The notes beneath the pieces are model-generated. The model saw only the letters and a list, made by a program, of their open reading frames with translations, ran no database searches and was not told the DNA's origin. The position numbers were made by a program, and so were the translations under genes. Positions 46,456-55,800 of a DNA stretch of 64,000 nt are shown one piece after another (positions within the stretch are counted from its first letter, which is position 1; every line of letters starts with the position of its first letter). The stretch is from Planctomycetota bacterium (GTDB lineage: Bacteria > Planctomycetota > Planctomycetia > Pirellulales > PNKZ01), in assembly GCA_018242585.1 (NCBI GenBank), contig JAFEBQ010000007.1, positions 1 to 64,000 of the forward strand, read 5' to 3'.

Positions 46456-46623
46456 CGTAGCCCAGGCGTTTACGCCTGGGGCAAGCGTAGGAGTTTCCCG
46501 CATTTTAGCCCCGTTCTACGGGGCTTATCAGTAACCGCACTGCTTGGGTAAATGAAAGCCCGGTGAACCGGGCTAATGGGATATTTCGGCCCATCGATCC
46601 CAGGCGTAAACGCCTGGGCTACG
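46456..46623. repeat. Composite palindromic element of three nested hairpin types
   Basis: The outer units CGTAGCCCAGGCG...CCTGGG (46456-46480) and its inverse (46599-46623) enclose two smaller hairpins, AGCCCCGT...ACGGGGCT (46509-46528) and AGCCCGGT...ACCGGGCT (46557-46574). The layout is that of a short non-coding element with inverted ends. No gene lies in 46266-46699. Confidence 0.65.
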
Positions 46624-46699
46624 AAAAAGAATACTTACTTCCTGACAGTCACTGGATCGACTACTACCAATCGCTGGCCTACCGATCTGACACGCCACC

Positions 46700-47827
46700 A
46701 TGACTCGAACGTATTTCAATATTGACCGACTCGCGGCTTCTCGTTTGGCGTTCATCGCGCTCGCCTGCGTGGTCAATCTGGCGGCCAAGCCGGCGGCGGT
46801 GGCGCCGAGCTTGGCGCTGACGGCCGCGCAGAAGCAAAAGCTGATCGCCCTGGTCGCCAACAATCGCGACGCGCAATTGCTGGCCAAGTCGGTTCACGAT
46901 CGGGCGGACAAGGCGCTCGGCGACGAGCCTGGCCCGGTGCGCGAGATTCGCTCCGAAGGGTTGCTCGATAGCGATTCGCAGAAGAAGGCCACGGTCGCGG
47001 CCTTGCGCGATATGCCCAAGCTGGTCGACCTGGCCTATGCCTGGACGTTGAGCAACGATCAGAAGTACGGCGAGCAGGCCAAGAAGTTCATCCTGGCCTG
47101 GGTCACGACCGCCGAACCGCCGGGCAATCCGATCGACGCCACCCGGGTCGAGTCACTGTTGATGGCTTATGACCTGACCCGCGCGGGCTTCTCAAAAACC
47201 GAGCAACAGCAAGTCGAGCAGTGGCTGCGCGCGATGGCCGAACGGCAGATCGCCGAACGCAAGGCGGGGTCCGCGACGTTGTTTAACAACTGGAACAGCC
47301 ATCGCCTGAAACTAGTCGGCATGGTGGCGATCGTGCTCAATGACAAGCCGTTGATGAGCCAGGTGCTCGAAGGTTTCCGCGAGCAGGTGGCCGGCGATCT
47401 GTACCCCGACGGCACCAGCTTTGACTTTCACGAGCGCGACGCGCTGCACTATCACCTCTATACGCTCGAGCCGCTGCTGTCGCTGGCGATGGTGGCCGAC
47501 CGGAACGGGATCAAGAACCTGTATACGTATGTGGCCCCGAACGGGGCGTCGCTGAAGAAGTCGGTCGACTTCGTGGTGCCCTTCGCCGAGGGAAAGCTGA
47601 CGCACCCCGAGTTCGTGAACTCGAAAGTGAAGTTCGACCGCGAACGGGCCGCGGCGGGGCAAAAGGGCTATCAGACCGGCGCGCCGTTCGAGCCCCACTC
47701 GGCCCGCGACATGTTCGCGCTGGCCGCGTACTTCGACCCCAAGCTCTCCCGATTAGCCGCGACGTTGGCCGAGAAGTCAGACCGCGAACTGGCCACGTGG
47801 CAAATGGCCCTGAACGCGTGCAAGTAG
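46700..47827 (+). CDS. Secreted alginate-lyase-family protein
   Basis: A 375-residue protein with an N-terminal signal segment (about 12-32). The alpha-toroid alginate lyase pattern is visible: NNWNSHRLKLVGMVA near 195-210 and LYPDGTSFDFHERDALHYHLYTLEPLL near 235-262. The NNxxSH arrangement and the HERDAL histidine fit the PL5-like active site. It probably cleaves uronate-rich polysaccharide in the periplasm. It is an isolated gene between repeats. Confidence 0.7.
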   Translation: MTRTYFNIDRLAASRLAFIALACVVNLAAKPAAVAPSLALTAAQKQKLIALVANNRDAQLLAKSVHDRADKALGDEPGPVREIRSEGLLDSDSQKKATVAALRDMPKLVDLAYAWTLSNDQKYGEQAKKFILAWVTTAEPPGNPIDATRVESLLMAYDLTRAGFSKTEQQQVEQWLRAMAERQIAERKAGSATLFNNWNSHRLKLVGMVAIVLNDKPLMSQVLEGFREQVAGDLYPDGTSFDFHERDALHYHLYTLEPLLSLAMVADRNGIKNLYTYVAPNGASLKKSVDFVVPFAEGKLTHPEFVNSKVKFDRERAAAGQKGYQTGAPFEPHSARDMFALAAYFDPKLSRLAATLAEKSDRELATWQMALNACK

Positions 47828-47847
47828 TGGAACGCCCCGCGCGCTCC

Positions 47848-47918
47848 GTCATTCCCGCGCAGGCGGGAATCCAGATCGCCGGCCGTAAACTCTAGATTCC
47901 CGCCTGCGCGGGAATGAC
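47848..47918. repeat. Inverted pair of GTCATTCCCGCGCAGG repeats
   Basis: The 23-nt unit at 47848-47870 and its exact inverse at 47896-47918 flank 25 bp. Each unit is itself palindromic (TTCCCGC/GCGGGAA). This repeat type is widespread in bacterial genomes. Confidence 0.7.
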
Positions 47919-47955
47919 GGCATGCCTGTTGAAGTCCGGCAGGTCACTCCTGTAG

Positions 47956-47976
47956 GGTACGCACCCCGTGCGTACC
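47956..47976. repeat. Perfect 9-bp hairpin GGTACGCAC
   Basis: GGTACGCAC, CCC, GTGCGTACC. It lies in the same repeat-filled spacer as three other kinds of palindrome. Confidence 0.55.
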
Positions 47977-48015
47977 GCGAGCCTGCGCCCAGCAGCATCA
48001 CCGGGCCAGCGCTAT

Positions 48016-48150
48016 CCCTTCTCCCACCGGGGAGAAGGTGGCCGATAGGCCGGATGAGGATCCACGCTCCACTTCAAATCGCGCCAGCCTGACGCGCCCC
48101 CCTCACCCGGCTTGCCGCGCGAACCACCCTCTCCCGCAAGGGGCGAGGGT
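48016..48150. repeat. Pair of CCTTCTCCC / ACCCTCTCCC hairpins
   Basis: CCTTCTCCC pairs with GGGAGAAGG (48017-48038), and ACCCTCTCCC pairs with GGGGCGAGGGT (48126-48150). The two half-elements appear to form one intergenic repeat with related ends. Confidence 0.5.
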
Positions 48151-48186
48151 CCAGAAGCAAGTCGCACGTCTCGCGGAGTCATAGCC

Positions 48187-48212
48187 GCAGGTCAGGCCTT
48201 GGCCTGACCTAC
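48187..48212. repeat. Single copy of the GTAGGTCAGGCC-type palindrome
   Basis: GCAGGTCAGGCC/GGCCTGACCTAC, a near-perfect 26-nt palindrome. It is the third locus of this family in the window, 31 bp from the stop of the ceramidase-like gene. Confidence 0.6.
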
Positions 48213-48242
48213 AGAAAGCTGGGCTACTGAAAAGCGCCTGCT

Positions 48243-49625
48243 CTATTCTTTCTCTAACAACTGGCGCATGGCTTTCATCAGCACCCCTTCGACCTCGGGC
48301 GCGACGCTGCTTGACGTGGGACCGGTTTCGTAGCCCCCTTCGGGATACGCGGCCGCCGTGCCGATATACCCGGGACCGTAATCGCCGTACGCCGCCATCA
48401 TCACGTGCAAGTCAGGGCGCATCGCCTTGGCCGCCAGTTGATACTCGACGAACAACTCACCCGGCAGATGCAACATCCGCGAGTCCCCCACGCGCAGGCA
48501 GGTGACATCGATCTGGTGCCCCGACTTCACACGGCGCAACCAGGCCAATTGATCGGCGTAGGAAATGTATCCCTTGGCGGCCGTGGACCGGAGCTTGGCG
48601 ATCAAGTCGGCCTCGTCCAGCCGCGGCGACAGGGGCAGACTGACCGGAACGCTGCTCCAAGCGACATCCACTGGCATCAGCGGCGTGCGCTTGGTTTGTT
48701 CGTACGCTTCGCGCATGCCGCTGGCCAGGCGCGTGGCCAGGATCATGCGGTTCGGCTGGCTGCCATCGTTGTACTTGCCCGCCGCGATGTTCCCCCCGGC
48801 CCCGGTAAAGTGGACGTGCAGCGCCTGGTTGACATCCTGGCCGCGGATGAATCGCGCGATGCCCGGAAAGTCAGGGCTGGGAATGCCCAAGCGGTAGTAG
48901 CTTTGCGGATGGCACGCATAGGAGCTGAGCAGCGCGATCGGCTTGTCGCCGTTCCAGAAGCTGAGCAGCGACACCGCCGGATCGATCAGCCCCTCGGGCA
49001 GGGCGATCAGTTCCTCGATCTTGCAACTACTGCCGCGCATCCGCCCGACGGTGCCATCGTGGCGGCGCTCGACGCGCCGATTCGAAGCCACATCCTTGAC
49101 GATCGCTTCACCATAGCCGAAGTGCGTCGCGGGCTGAGCCTTGGGGAGCGCGGCGCGAATGGCGTCGGCGGCCCGCTCGATGACTTGGTGTTGAAACGGC
49201 CCGTCGAACCGCGTGTAGCCCGACACGCCCAACTCGGCGATCACCTTTTCGGCGGTGAAGTCGCAGCGCGGGGCATCGTGCTGGTGCAATGAGTGGACGG
49301 CAACGCGGTTGGGGATTGTGCCGGCAGCCTGGGCCAAGGCCTGGCGAAAGGCGTCGTGCCCTTCGTTGGCAATGCCGATCCAATCGACCGCACACAGCAC
49401 AATCGGCTCGCCCGAGCCCAGCAGGACGATGCCGCGACAGCGCAGAGTTAGCTCGTCCAAACGCTTGACCGGATCATACGCCATGGCTGAACCCAACGGC
49501 GGCGTTGCGTCGACGTCGAACGTGGCCACGCTGACCATCGGTTCGGCCGCGCACACAGCGCCCAGCCCAGCGACCATCACGAGCGCCACCAATAGCAACC
49601 AGATGGACGTGCGATGCGTGCTCAT
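48243..49625 (-). CDS. Secreted neutral-ceramidase-like protein
   Basis: A 460-residue protein with a signal peptide (about 1-26, ending CAA). The pattern [31 protein letters not shown] and YACHPQSYY with several histidines resembles the N-terminal zinc-dependent domain of neutral/alkaline ceramidases. It is shorter than true ceramidases (about 650-750 residues) and lacks their C-terminal domain. The real substrate is uncertain. An 11-bp-phased repeat array lies about 240 bp upstream. Confidence 0.6.
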   Translation of the reverse strand: MSTHRTSIWLLLVALVMVAGLGAVCAAEPMVSVATFDVDATPPLGSAMAYDPVKRLDELTLRCRGIVLLGSGEPIVLCAVDWIGIANEGHDAFRQALAQAAGTIPNRVAVHSLHQHDAPRCDFTAEKVIAELGVSGYTRFDGPFQHQVIERAADAIRAALPKAQPATHFGYGEAIVKDVASNRRVERRHDGTVGRMRGSSCKIEELIALPEGLIDPAVSLLSFWNGDKPIALLSSYACHPQSYYRLGIPSPDFPGIARFIRGQDVNQALHVHFTGAGGNIAAGKYNDGSQPNRMILATRLASGMREAYEQTKRTPLMPVDVAWSSVPVSLPLSPRLDEADLIAKLRSTAAKGYISYADQLAWLRRVKSGHQIDVTCLRVGDSRMLHLPGELFVEYQLAAKAMRPDLHVMMAAYGDYGPGYIGTAAAYPEGGYETGPTSSSVAPEVEGVLMKAMRQLLEKE

Positions 49626-50973
49626 GAAATCCTCGGGGGATAATTGGCTGGTGATGTTGTTGGCGCGGCAGCCGCGATGAACCGGCGGGAAGGTTCACCC
49701 TAGCAGATTCGACGCTGGGCAGCCAAATAAACGGCGTCCTGTGCCCTTGCTTGCGGAATGTCGCGATTCCTGGATAGGCGACATGTTGGGCCACGTCAAA
49801 ACATCGCTGATCGCAGTATTTCGCCGAGATTTTCGCGGCCTGGGAACATGGCGACCGAACGTCATTCACCACCGCTTCACCAGACCTTCACCAGCAATTC
49901 ACCAGGGTTTCACCCGGCTTTTTCGGCCCTTTCGACGACATCTGGGTAGCTGCTTGGCAAGGCCACAGCGCGCTTGCCCACCGGGAAAGTCGAGCCTCCT
50001 CGCTCGCGCTGGAAGAGCGCGCTCAGCCACTCGGCATGGCCACTCGATCAACGCGGCACTCATCAGCGCGCAGCGTGCGCTTCACCATGCTCTCACCTCC
50101 GCGCCACTCGGTCGTCGCCAGACTTTGTGTATCGCGCTTTCGCGTTCGCGACGAGACTCAATCTTGTTGACGCGACTGGCATGGTGAAGCCGATGGTGAC
50201 GGCTGCCAAGAGCGACGGCAAAGACTTCTGGCCCGACTTCGTTTTGGAGAGAGCTCTTGATGACACTCGCCCCGCGGGTGTGCGAACCGAACGCTTCTCG
50301 GACGAGCCAGGCCCCAAGTTGACGACGCTCGGCTGCCGCGCCCCATGGCGCTGCCCGGCAAGCCCCTCGCGCGGATAGCGCGTCGGCTGAACCGCAACCG
50401 AGTCAACCCAACAACCGAACACGCACTTGTCGATTGGTCCCGCCGCGCCATGCAGCGCACCGGCCCAGACGACTGGTTCCCCCGATTAGCCACGCTGGCT
50501 GTGACCGCCACGGCGTCGCCGGTGAGCTCTCCCTCACTGGCGACGCGGGCGGTCGATGCTGGCCGCCGAAATGGCAAACCGATTCACAACCTGACCGAAC
50601 ACGTCACCCAACGGTGACGATTTGCTCGCATAACTCAACACATCGAAGACGCTGAGGAACCCACAACCATTCACCACGGGCGAAACGTGCGAACGTCGCC
50701 ATGCTTGCCGAACGAGTTTGCCTCTCTCCAGTCGATCGGAAAGTTGACGTTCGCCGTTTCGCTCTTTTTAGCTCATGTGGAAGGCATGGCGTGCCGCCCG
50801 ACTAGCGGTCGCGCCACGCACAGATCGAGAGAGGACGTATCGAACAATCGGTTGACCGTGGCCCGATGGTGGGGCCCGGTCAAACTGCGCCCCGGCGCAG
50901 TCTGATTGCCAGGCGCTGGTCATGGTGGCCCGCGCTTCGTGTTTCGTGTTCCCTGTTGCGAAGGAGAGAGAGA
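49626..50973. other. Gene-free stretch of about 1.35 kb
   Basis: Several open frames exist on both strands but none has motifs, a signal peptide or a convincing ribosome site. The stretch contains the phased TTCACC array (49865-49914) and, near its right end, a short GC palindrome (CTGCGCCCCGGCGCAG, about 50886-50901). Confidence 0.4.
49865..49914 (-). repeat. Five TTCACC hexamers at exact 11-bp spacing
   Basis: TTCACC occurs at 49865, 49876, 49887, 49898 and 49909, each exactly 11 bp apart. On the minus strand this reads as GGTGAA, mostly within TGGTGAA, pointing towards the ceramidase-like gene. The bases between are not conserved. Eleven-bp phasing puts every copy on the same face of the helix. 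Confidence 0.7.
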
Positions 50974-51420
50974 ATGAACGTATCACTGTCGCGGTTTTGG
51001 CGGGACGAAGGTGGATTCTTGATCTCGGCCGAGGCGATCCTCTACGCCAGCATCTTGGTCATCGGCGTGATCTCGGGCCTCAGCGCCGTGCGCGAAGCCG
51101 TCGTCACCGAATTGGCCGACGTCGGCCAAGCTATCGCCAACCTGAACCAGAGCTTTCAATTTGGCGGCGTTGTCGGCCACTGCGCGGCCACCTCGGGCAC
51201 CGCGTTCTTCGACACGCTTGACTTCTGCGATTCGGCCTTCATGGGCTATCCGATCGTCAATTCGAAGTGCGTCGTGATCTGCTCGGGCACCTGCGGCTTT
51301 GTCGGCTGTGAACCGGCGTATGGATATGGTGTCGCGGGCTTCAACGGCGCCTTCGGCACGGCCGGTGTCGCGACAGGCGCGGTTGGAGTCTCGGGTACGG
51401 CGTTTGGCGCCGGATCCTAA
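50974..51420 (+). CDS. Pilin-like/TadE-type small secreted protein
   Basis: A 148-residue protein with a good ribosome site (AAGGAGAGAGAG). A short basic N-terminus (SRFWRDEGGFLISAEAILYASILVIGVISGLSAV) resembles the leader of Flp/TadE-type pseudopilins: a charged start, Glu in the hydrophobic stretch and a membrane helix. It is shown here in part only as DEGGFLISAEAILYASILV. The rest is Gly/Ala/Cys-rich (CVVICSGTCGFVGC). It is one transcription unit with a strong terminator and could be abundant. Confidence 0.6.
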   Translation: MNVSLSRFWRDEGGFLISAEAILYASILVIGVISGLSAVREAVVTELADVGQAIANLNQSFQFGGVVGHCAATSGTAFFDTLDFCDSAFMGYPIVNSKCVVICSGTCGFVGCEPAYGYGVAGFNGAFGTAGVATGAVGVSGTAFGAGS

Positions 51421-51459
51421 CCTCGTTGACGGAACGACGGGCTGACCTCGCTTACCCCA

Positions 51460-51497
51460 AGCCAGACCCAGGCCAACGCCCGGGCCTGGCTTTTTTT
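51460..51497 (+). terminator. Strong intrinsic terminator after the pilin-like gene
   Basis: AGCCAG...CTGGCT with inner CCC/GGG and GGC/GCC pairs (two mismatches) spans 51460-51491. It is followed by a tract of seven T residues to 51497. It lies 39 bp after the stop codon. Confidence 0.8.
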
Positions 51498-51566
51498 GTT
51501 TGCTCACGATAGCCGCGGTGCGTGGCCAACTTCACCTAGGAATGCAACAGCTCCTTGGAAGTGGTC

Positions 51567-52397
51567 CTATTTACCGTAGTGTGGCCAGGGGGCGAGATTG
51601 ACGTTCGCGGGGCCATTCAGCACGTGGCCCCGCGGATCAAACCGCGAGCCATGGCACGGGCAATCCCAAGTCTGCTCGGCATCGTTCCAGGCAACCACGC
51701 ATTTCAAATGCGGACATGTCGCGGACAACTTGCAAAGTTTGCCATCCTGGTCGCGAAAGATCGCAACCTTATTCAGCCCCTCGCGCAGAATCGCCCCATG
51801 CCCGGGCGCAATCTCGTCGACCGAGTCGACCTCGCCCGGCGTGAGCCACTGGGCGTACTGGCTGGCGACGTTCAGATTCTCGCGCATGAAGGATGGCAAC
51901 GCCCGCACCGGCACTCGGGCCGGGTCATACAGCGAAGTCCAAGGATTGGAGTGTCCCAGGATCAGATCCTTGAGGATCATGCCGGCAATCGTGCCGTGAG
52001 TCATCCCAACGCCTGAATCGCCCGTGGCAATGAACACATTGTCTCGGTCCAGCGGGTTGCGGCCGATGAAGGCCACGCCGTCCATCGACTGCATGACCTG
52101 ACCGGCCCATTGGAAGTCGATCTCCTCGATCGACGGGAATCGCTCCCGCGCCCAATGTTCGAGTCGCGCGAACCGCTCGGCGCCATCCTGGGCCTGGCCT
52201 GATTTGTGATCTTCGCCACCGACAATCAAATACGAATGCAATACCGAGCTGGCATCCTGTTCAAGCCGCACATAGTGATAAGGATCGGCGGTGTCCCAAT
52301 ACAGCGCGTCGGGCACCATCTCGGCGAGAATCCGAGCGCCGATCGCATAGGTGATATACGGCGCTTGCTTGGTATGGATGGCGAACATGTCGTTGAT
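51567..52397 (-). pseudogene. C-terminal half of a FAD oxidoreductase with Rieske domain
   Basis: About 275 codons match the end of a DAO-type FAD-dependent oxidoreductase: FAIHTKQAPYITYAIGAR, FIATGDSGVGMTHGTIAG. A C-terminal Rieske domain follows, with CPHLKC and CPCHGSRF binding a 2Fe-2S cluster. Intact members have about 510 residues, and the N-terminal GxGxxG FAD-binding half is missing. In frame, similarity starts near 52397 and a stop lies five codons upstream. The gene is therefore a remnant even though its 3' part is open. Confidence 0.7.
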
Positions 52398-52633
52398 AGC
52401 ATTAGCGTGAGACCATTACTCAAGGCAATGCCGCGGCGACTCGCGATGATTGTTGGACGACCGTCTTGGCTAGATATGAATCAGGGGGCAGCGCACGCCC
52501 CCCGACAGCCTGTCGGCCAGCATCGCTTGAACGCCGGTTGCCCGATTAAATACCAGTGCCATCGAACATGGCACGTGGTTTGCCCTCTTGGTGGTATTGG
52601 CGGGGCGCTCTCGAACAAGGAAAGTGAATCTCC
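52398..52633. other. Sequence upstream of the oxidoreductase remnant
   Basis: No gene is recognised. The missing 5' half of the FAD oxidoreductase is not found here on either strand. Confidence 0.3.
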
Positions 52634-52822
52634 ATGCAATTGGCGGAATTGAAGAAACGATTGATCCCCAAGTTGACTGTTCGCGCCTCACGTGGTGAAG
52701 AAGCGCTGGTGGTCGATCAGCGCAGCGACGAAACCCCCGCGGAATGCGTGACACGCAAGCTTTCTTCGTTGCTCAATCGTCGTTTGGACGACGGCTCGAT
52801 TTCTCGATACCGCTCGCGCTAG
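52634..52822 (+). CDS. Possible small protein of 62 residues
   Basis: An open frame with AAGGAAAG about 12 nt upstream of the ATG. The product (MQLAELKKRLIPKLTVRAS ... ) is basic, with no motif or membrane segment. Its end lies 48 bp from the convergent stop of the cyclic glucan synthase gene. It could be chance; confidence is low. Confidence 0.2.
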   Translation: MQLAELKKRLIPKLTVRASRGEEALVVDQRSDETPAECVTRKLSSLLNRRLDDGSISRYRSR

Positions 52823-52869
52823 TCCCGACGATCAGTACTGCATCGGCCCATGGACACTTGAGCTTCTGG

Positions 52870-55800
52870 CTAACCCATTTCGACGCGCACTTCGTGCCGA
52901 TTACCATCGTCGATCAGGGGCACATCGCCTTGCGGACATAGCTTGCCGTCCAGCGATACTGTCGCGACGCCCGACTGCTTCCGTGTTGGGTTCGAGACAA
53001 CAACGTGGTAGCTGGCCGTGCCGCGGCGCAAGGTGATTTCAAATTGCGCCCAATCGGCCGGTACACATGGCGCGACGTGCAACGACTGGCCCGAGACCCG
53101 CAAGCCCAACAATTGCTCCACGGCCACACGGTACATCCAGGCGGCCGAGCCGGTGTACCAGGTCCAGCCACCCTGTCCGCGGTGCGGAGGGCAGCTATAG
53201 ACGTCGGCCACGGCGACGTACGGTTCGACTTTGTAGCGCCGGGCCGCCGATTCAGTGTCGCTGTGGTGGGGTGGCGCCAATAAGTTGAACAACTGCATGG
53301 CGCGGTTGCCGTCACCCAGCATGGCCAACGCCTGGACCAGCCAAATTGCCGCATGGGTATATTGCCCGCCATTCTCGCGAATGCCAGGTAAATAGCCTTT
53401 GATGTAGCCCGGCTCGAGCGAGGTATGGTCAAACGGCGGCCAGAACAATAGTGCCAATTTGTCGTCAATCTGCACCAACCTGTCCCAGGCCGCTTGGACG
53501 CCTTGGCGCGCGCGACCGGGATCGCCATTTGCGATGACCGCCCAGGATTGCGCGATGGAATCGACCTGACAGGCGTCGTTTTGCGCGCTTCCCAAGGGCG
53601 TCCCATCGTCAAAGTAGGCTCGGCGATACCACTGCCCGTCCCAGGCCTGGTCTTCAATGGCCTGGCGCAAGCGCGCGGCCTGCTGACGAAACTCGCCGGC
53701 GCGATCCGTCTCGCGCCAGGCTTCGACGATGGGGACGAATTGATCGAGAACATCGAGCAAGAACCACGCCACCCAGACACTTTCTCCCCGCCCTCCTTCG
53801 CCAACCTTGTTCATCCCATCGTTCCAGTCGCCGCCCCCCATCAAGGGCAAACCGTGCTGGCCGAAACGGAGCGCGCGATCAATCGCCCGCAGGCAGTGAC
53901 CGTAAAACGACTCGCTTTGCGCCGACTGCTCGGGCAATTCGTACCGTTCGTGCTCGTTGGGTTCGAGCGGCAGCGAATGAAGGTACGGCACGACTTCATG
54001 GAGCAAGCTCGTATCGCCGGTCGTGCGCAAGTAGTGGGCCGCCACGAACGGCAGCCACAAGTAATCGTCCGAGAAGCGTGTCCTGACACCGTGGCCCCGC
54101 GGCAGGTGCCACCAATGCTGCACGTCTCCTTCCTCGAATTGCCGACCGGCCGCGCGCAGCAGATGCTCTCGCGTCAACTCGGGACGGCTGTAGACGAGCG
54201 CCATTGAATCTTGCAATTGATCGCGGAAACCATAGGCGCCACCGGCCTGGTAAAACGCCGACCGCCCCCAGAAGCGGCAGCTCAGCGTTTGATAGAGCAG
54301 CCAACGATTGACGAGCAGATCGAGCGCGGGATTGGGCGTCTGGACTTGAATCGCCGACAGGGTGTCGTCCCAATTCTGGCGTGTGCGAGCGGCGACTTGC
54401 GCCACGTGCTGTCGATCATTGAAGCGGGCGAGCAGCGCCTCGGTGTCGGCTGGACTAGAGGCCTGGCCGAGCAGGAAGACCACTTCGCTCTCTTCGCCGG
54501 GCTCCAAATCCAGCCGGGTTTGCACCGCGCCGAACGGGTCGAGCCCCGCGCCCACGCGCCCCGACAGCGTCACGCGTTCGAGCGCGGCGGGCCGCCCCCA
54601 CTGGCCATTGCGGCCGAAGAACTCGGTGCGATCACCCGTCACCGTGCAGACGCGATCCACCACGTGCAAGAACGCCACGCGCTCGGCAAAGCCCGGATGG
54701 TAATGATTCGTGGCCAACAGCGCGCCCGTCCGGCGATCGATGGCCGTGACGACGTGCAACATCATCTGCTCGCGATCCACTCCCAGGATCCATTCGGCAC
54801 AGCACGTGGCCGACAGCTTGCGGCGCCGCGGCGACTCGTTTCGCAGCGTCAGCCGCAGAATCTTAACCGGCTCCTCGGCGGCGATTGTCATCAGCAGCGA
54901 CTGGGCGACACCATGCGACACATGTTCAAACACCGAGTAGCCCTGACCGTGCCGGATGGTGTAAGGTTCCGTGTCGCGGATCGGCAACGGGGTGGGTGAC
55001 CAGAGTTCGCCGGTTTCATCGTCGCGCAGATAGATCGCCTCGGTACACGGATCGCTAACCGGGTCGTTCGACCAGCCGGTGAGCTTGTTCTCGCGGCTGT
55101 TTTCCGACCAGGTAAACCCGCCGCCCGCTTCGGTAACCACGCAGCCGAACGTGGCATTGGCGATAACATTGCTCCACGGGGCCGGCGTCGACTTGCCATT
55201 CGTGAGTTGAATGACGTATTCATGCTTCGGCCGGTCAAAGCCACCGTAGCCGTTGTCGAACAACAAGGAGGGTTGTTGTGCCGAGCGCGGCGCTGGCAAT
55301 CCTTCCCGTGGCGTCGCGGGGCGCTTGGGCGACACCGCCAAGAGCGCCGGCGGACGCTTTCGCTGGGGCGTCAACTCGAGCTGTCGTTCGAGCGAGCCCG
55401 CGTCGCCATGCAGCACGACATGAGCCGCGGTCAGCAACAGCGTCTTGTCTGCTTCGGGGATTCGTGAACCTTGCAGAACGAATATCCCGCCACGCTTGTT
55501 GAGCAGCCCCCAAGCGCCAGACTCGCCCACGAGACGTGTCAGTTGCTCATGGACCGCGTCCATGTAGCTCGTGGGGTGCTCGTTGAGCAGGACCATCTCG
55601 GCAATAAAGTTCTTGGACCGCCAATATTCGTGTGCCAACAACACCTCGCGCACCAGGCCGTCTTGGTTCGCCTGGGAGATTCTCACCAGCACGATGGGAA
55701 AATCCCCTGAAACTCCATACCGCCACAGGCCGGCCTGCCCTTGCGTGTTGGCGGCCAGGATGACTGGCGGCGCACGTTTGATCGCGTCGGGATAAAGCAA

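Noticed and set aside
50093-50577. Overlapping minus-strand open frames in the 1.3 kb spacer
   Set aside because: Composition is random-like, with no ribosome site, signal peptide or motif.
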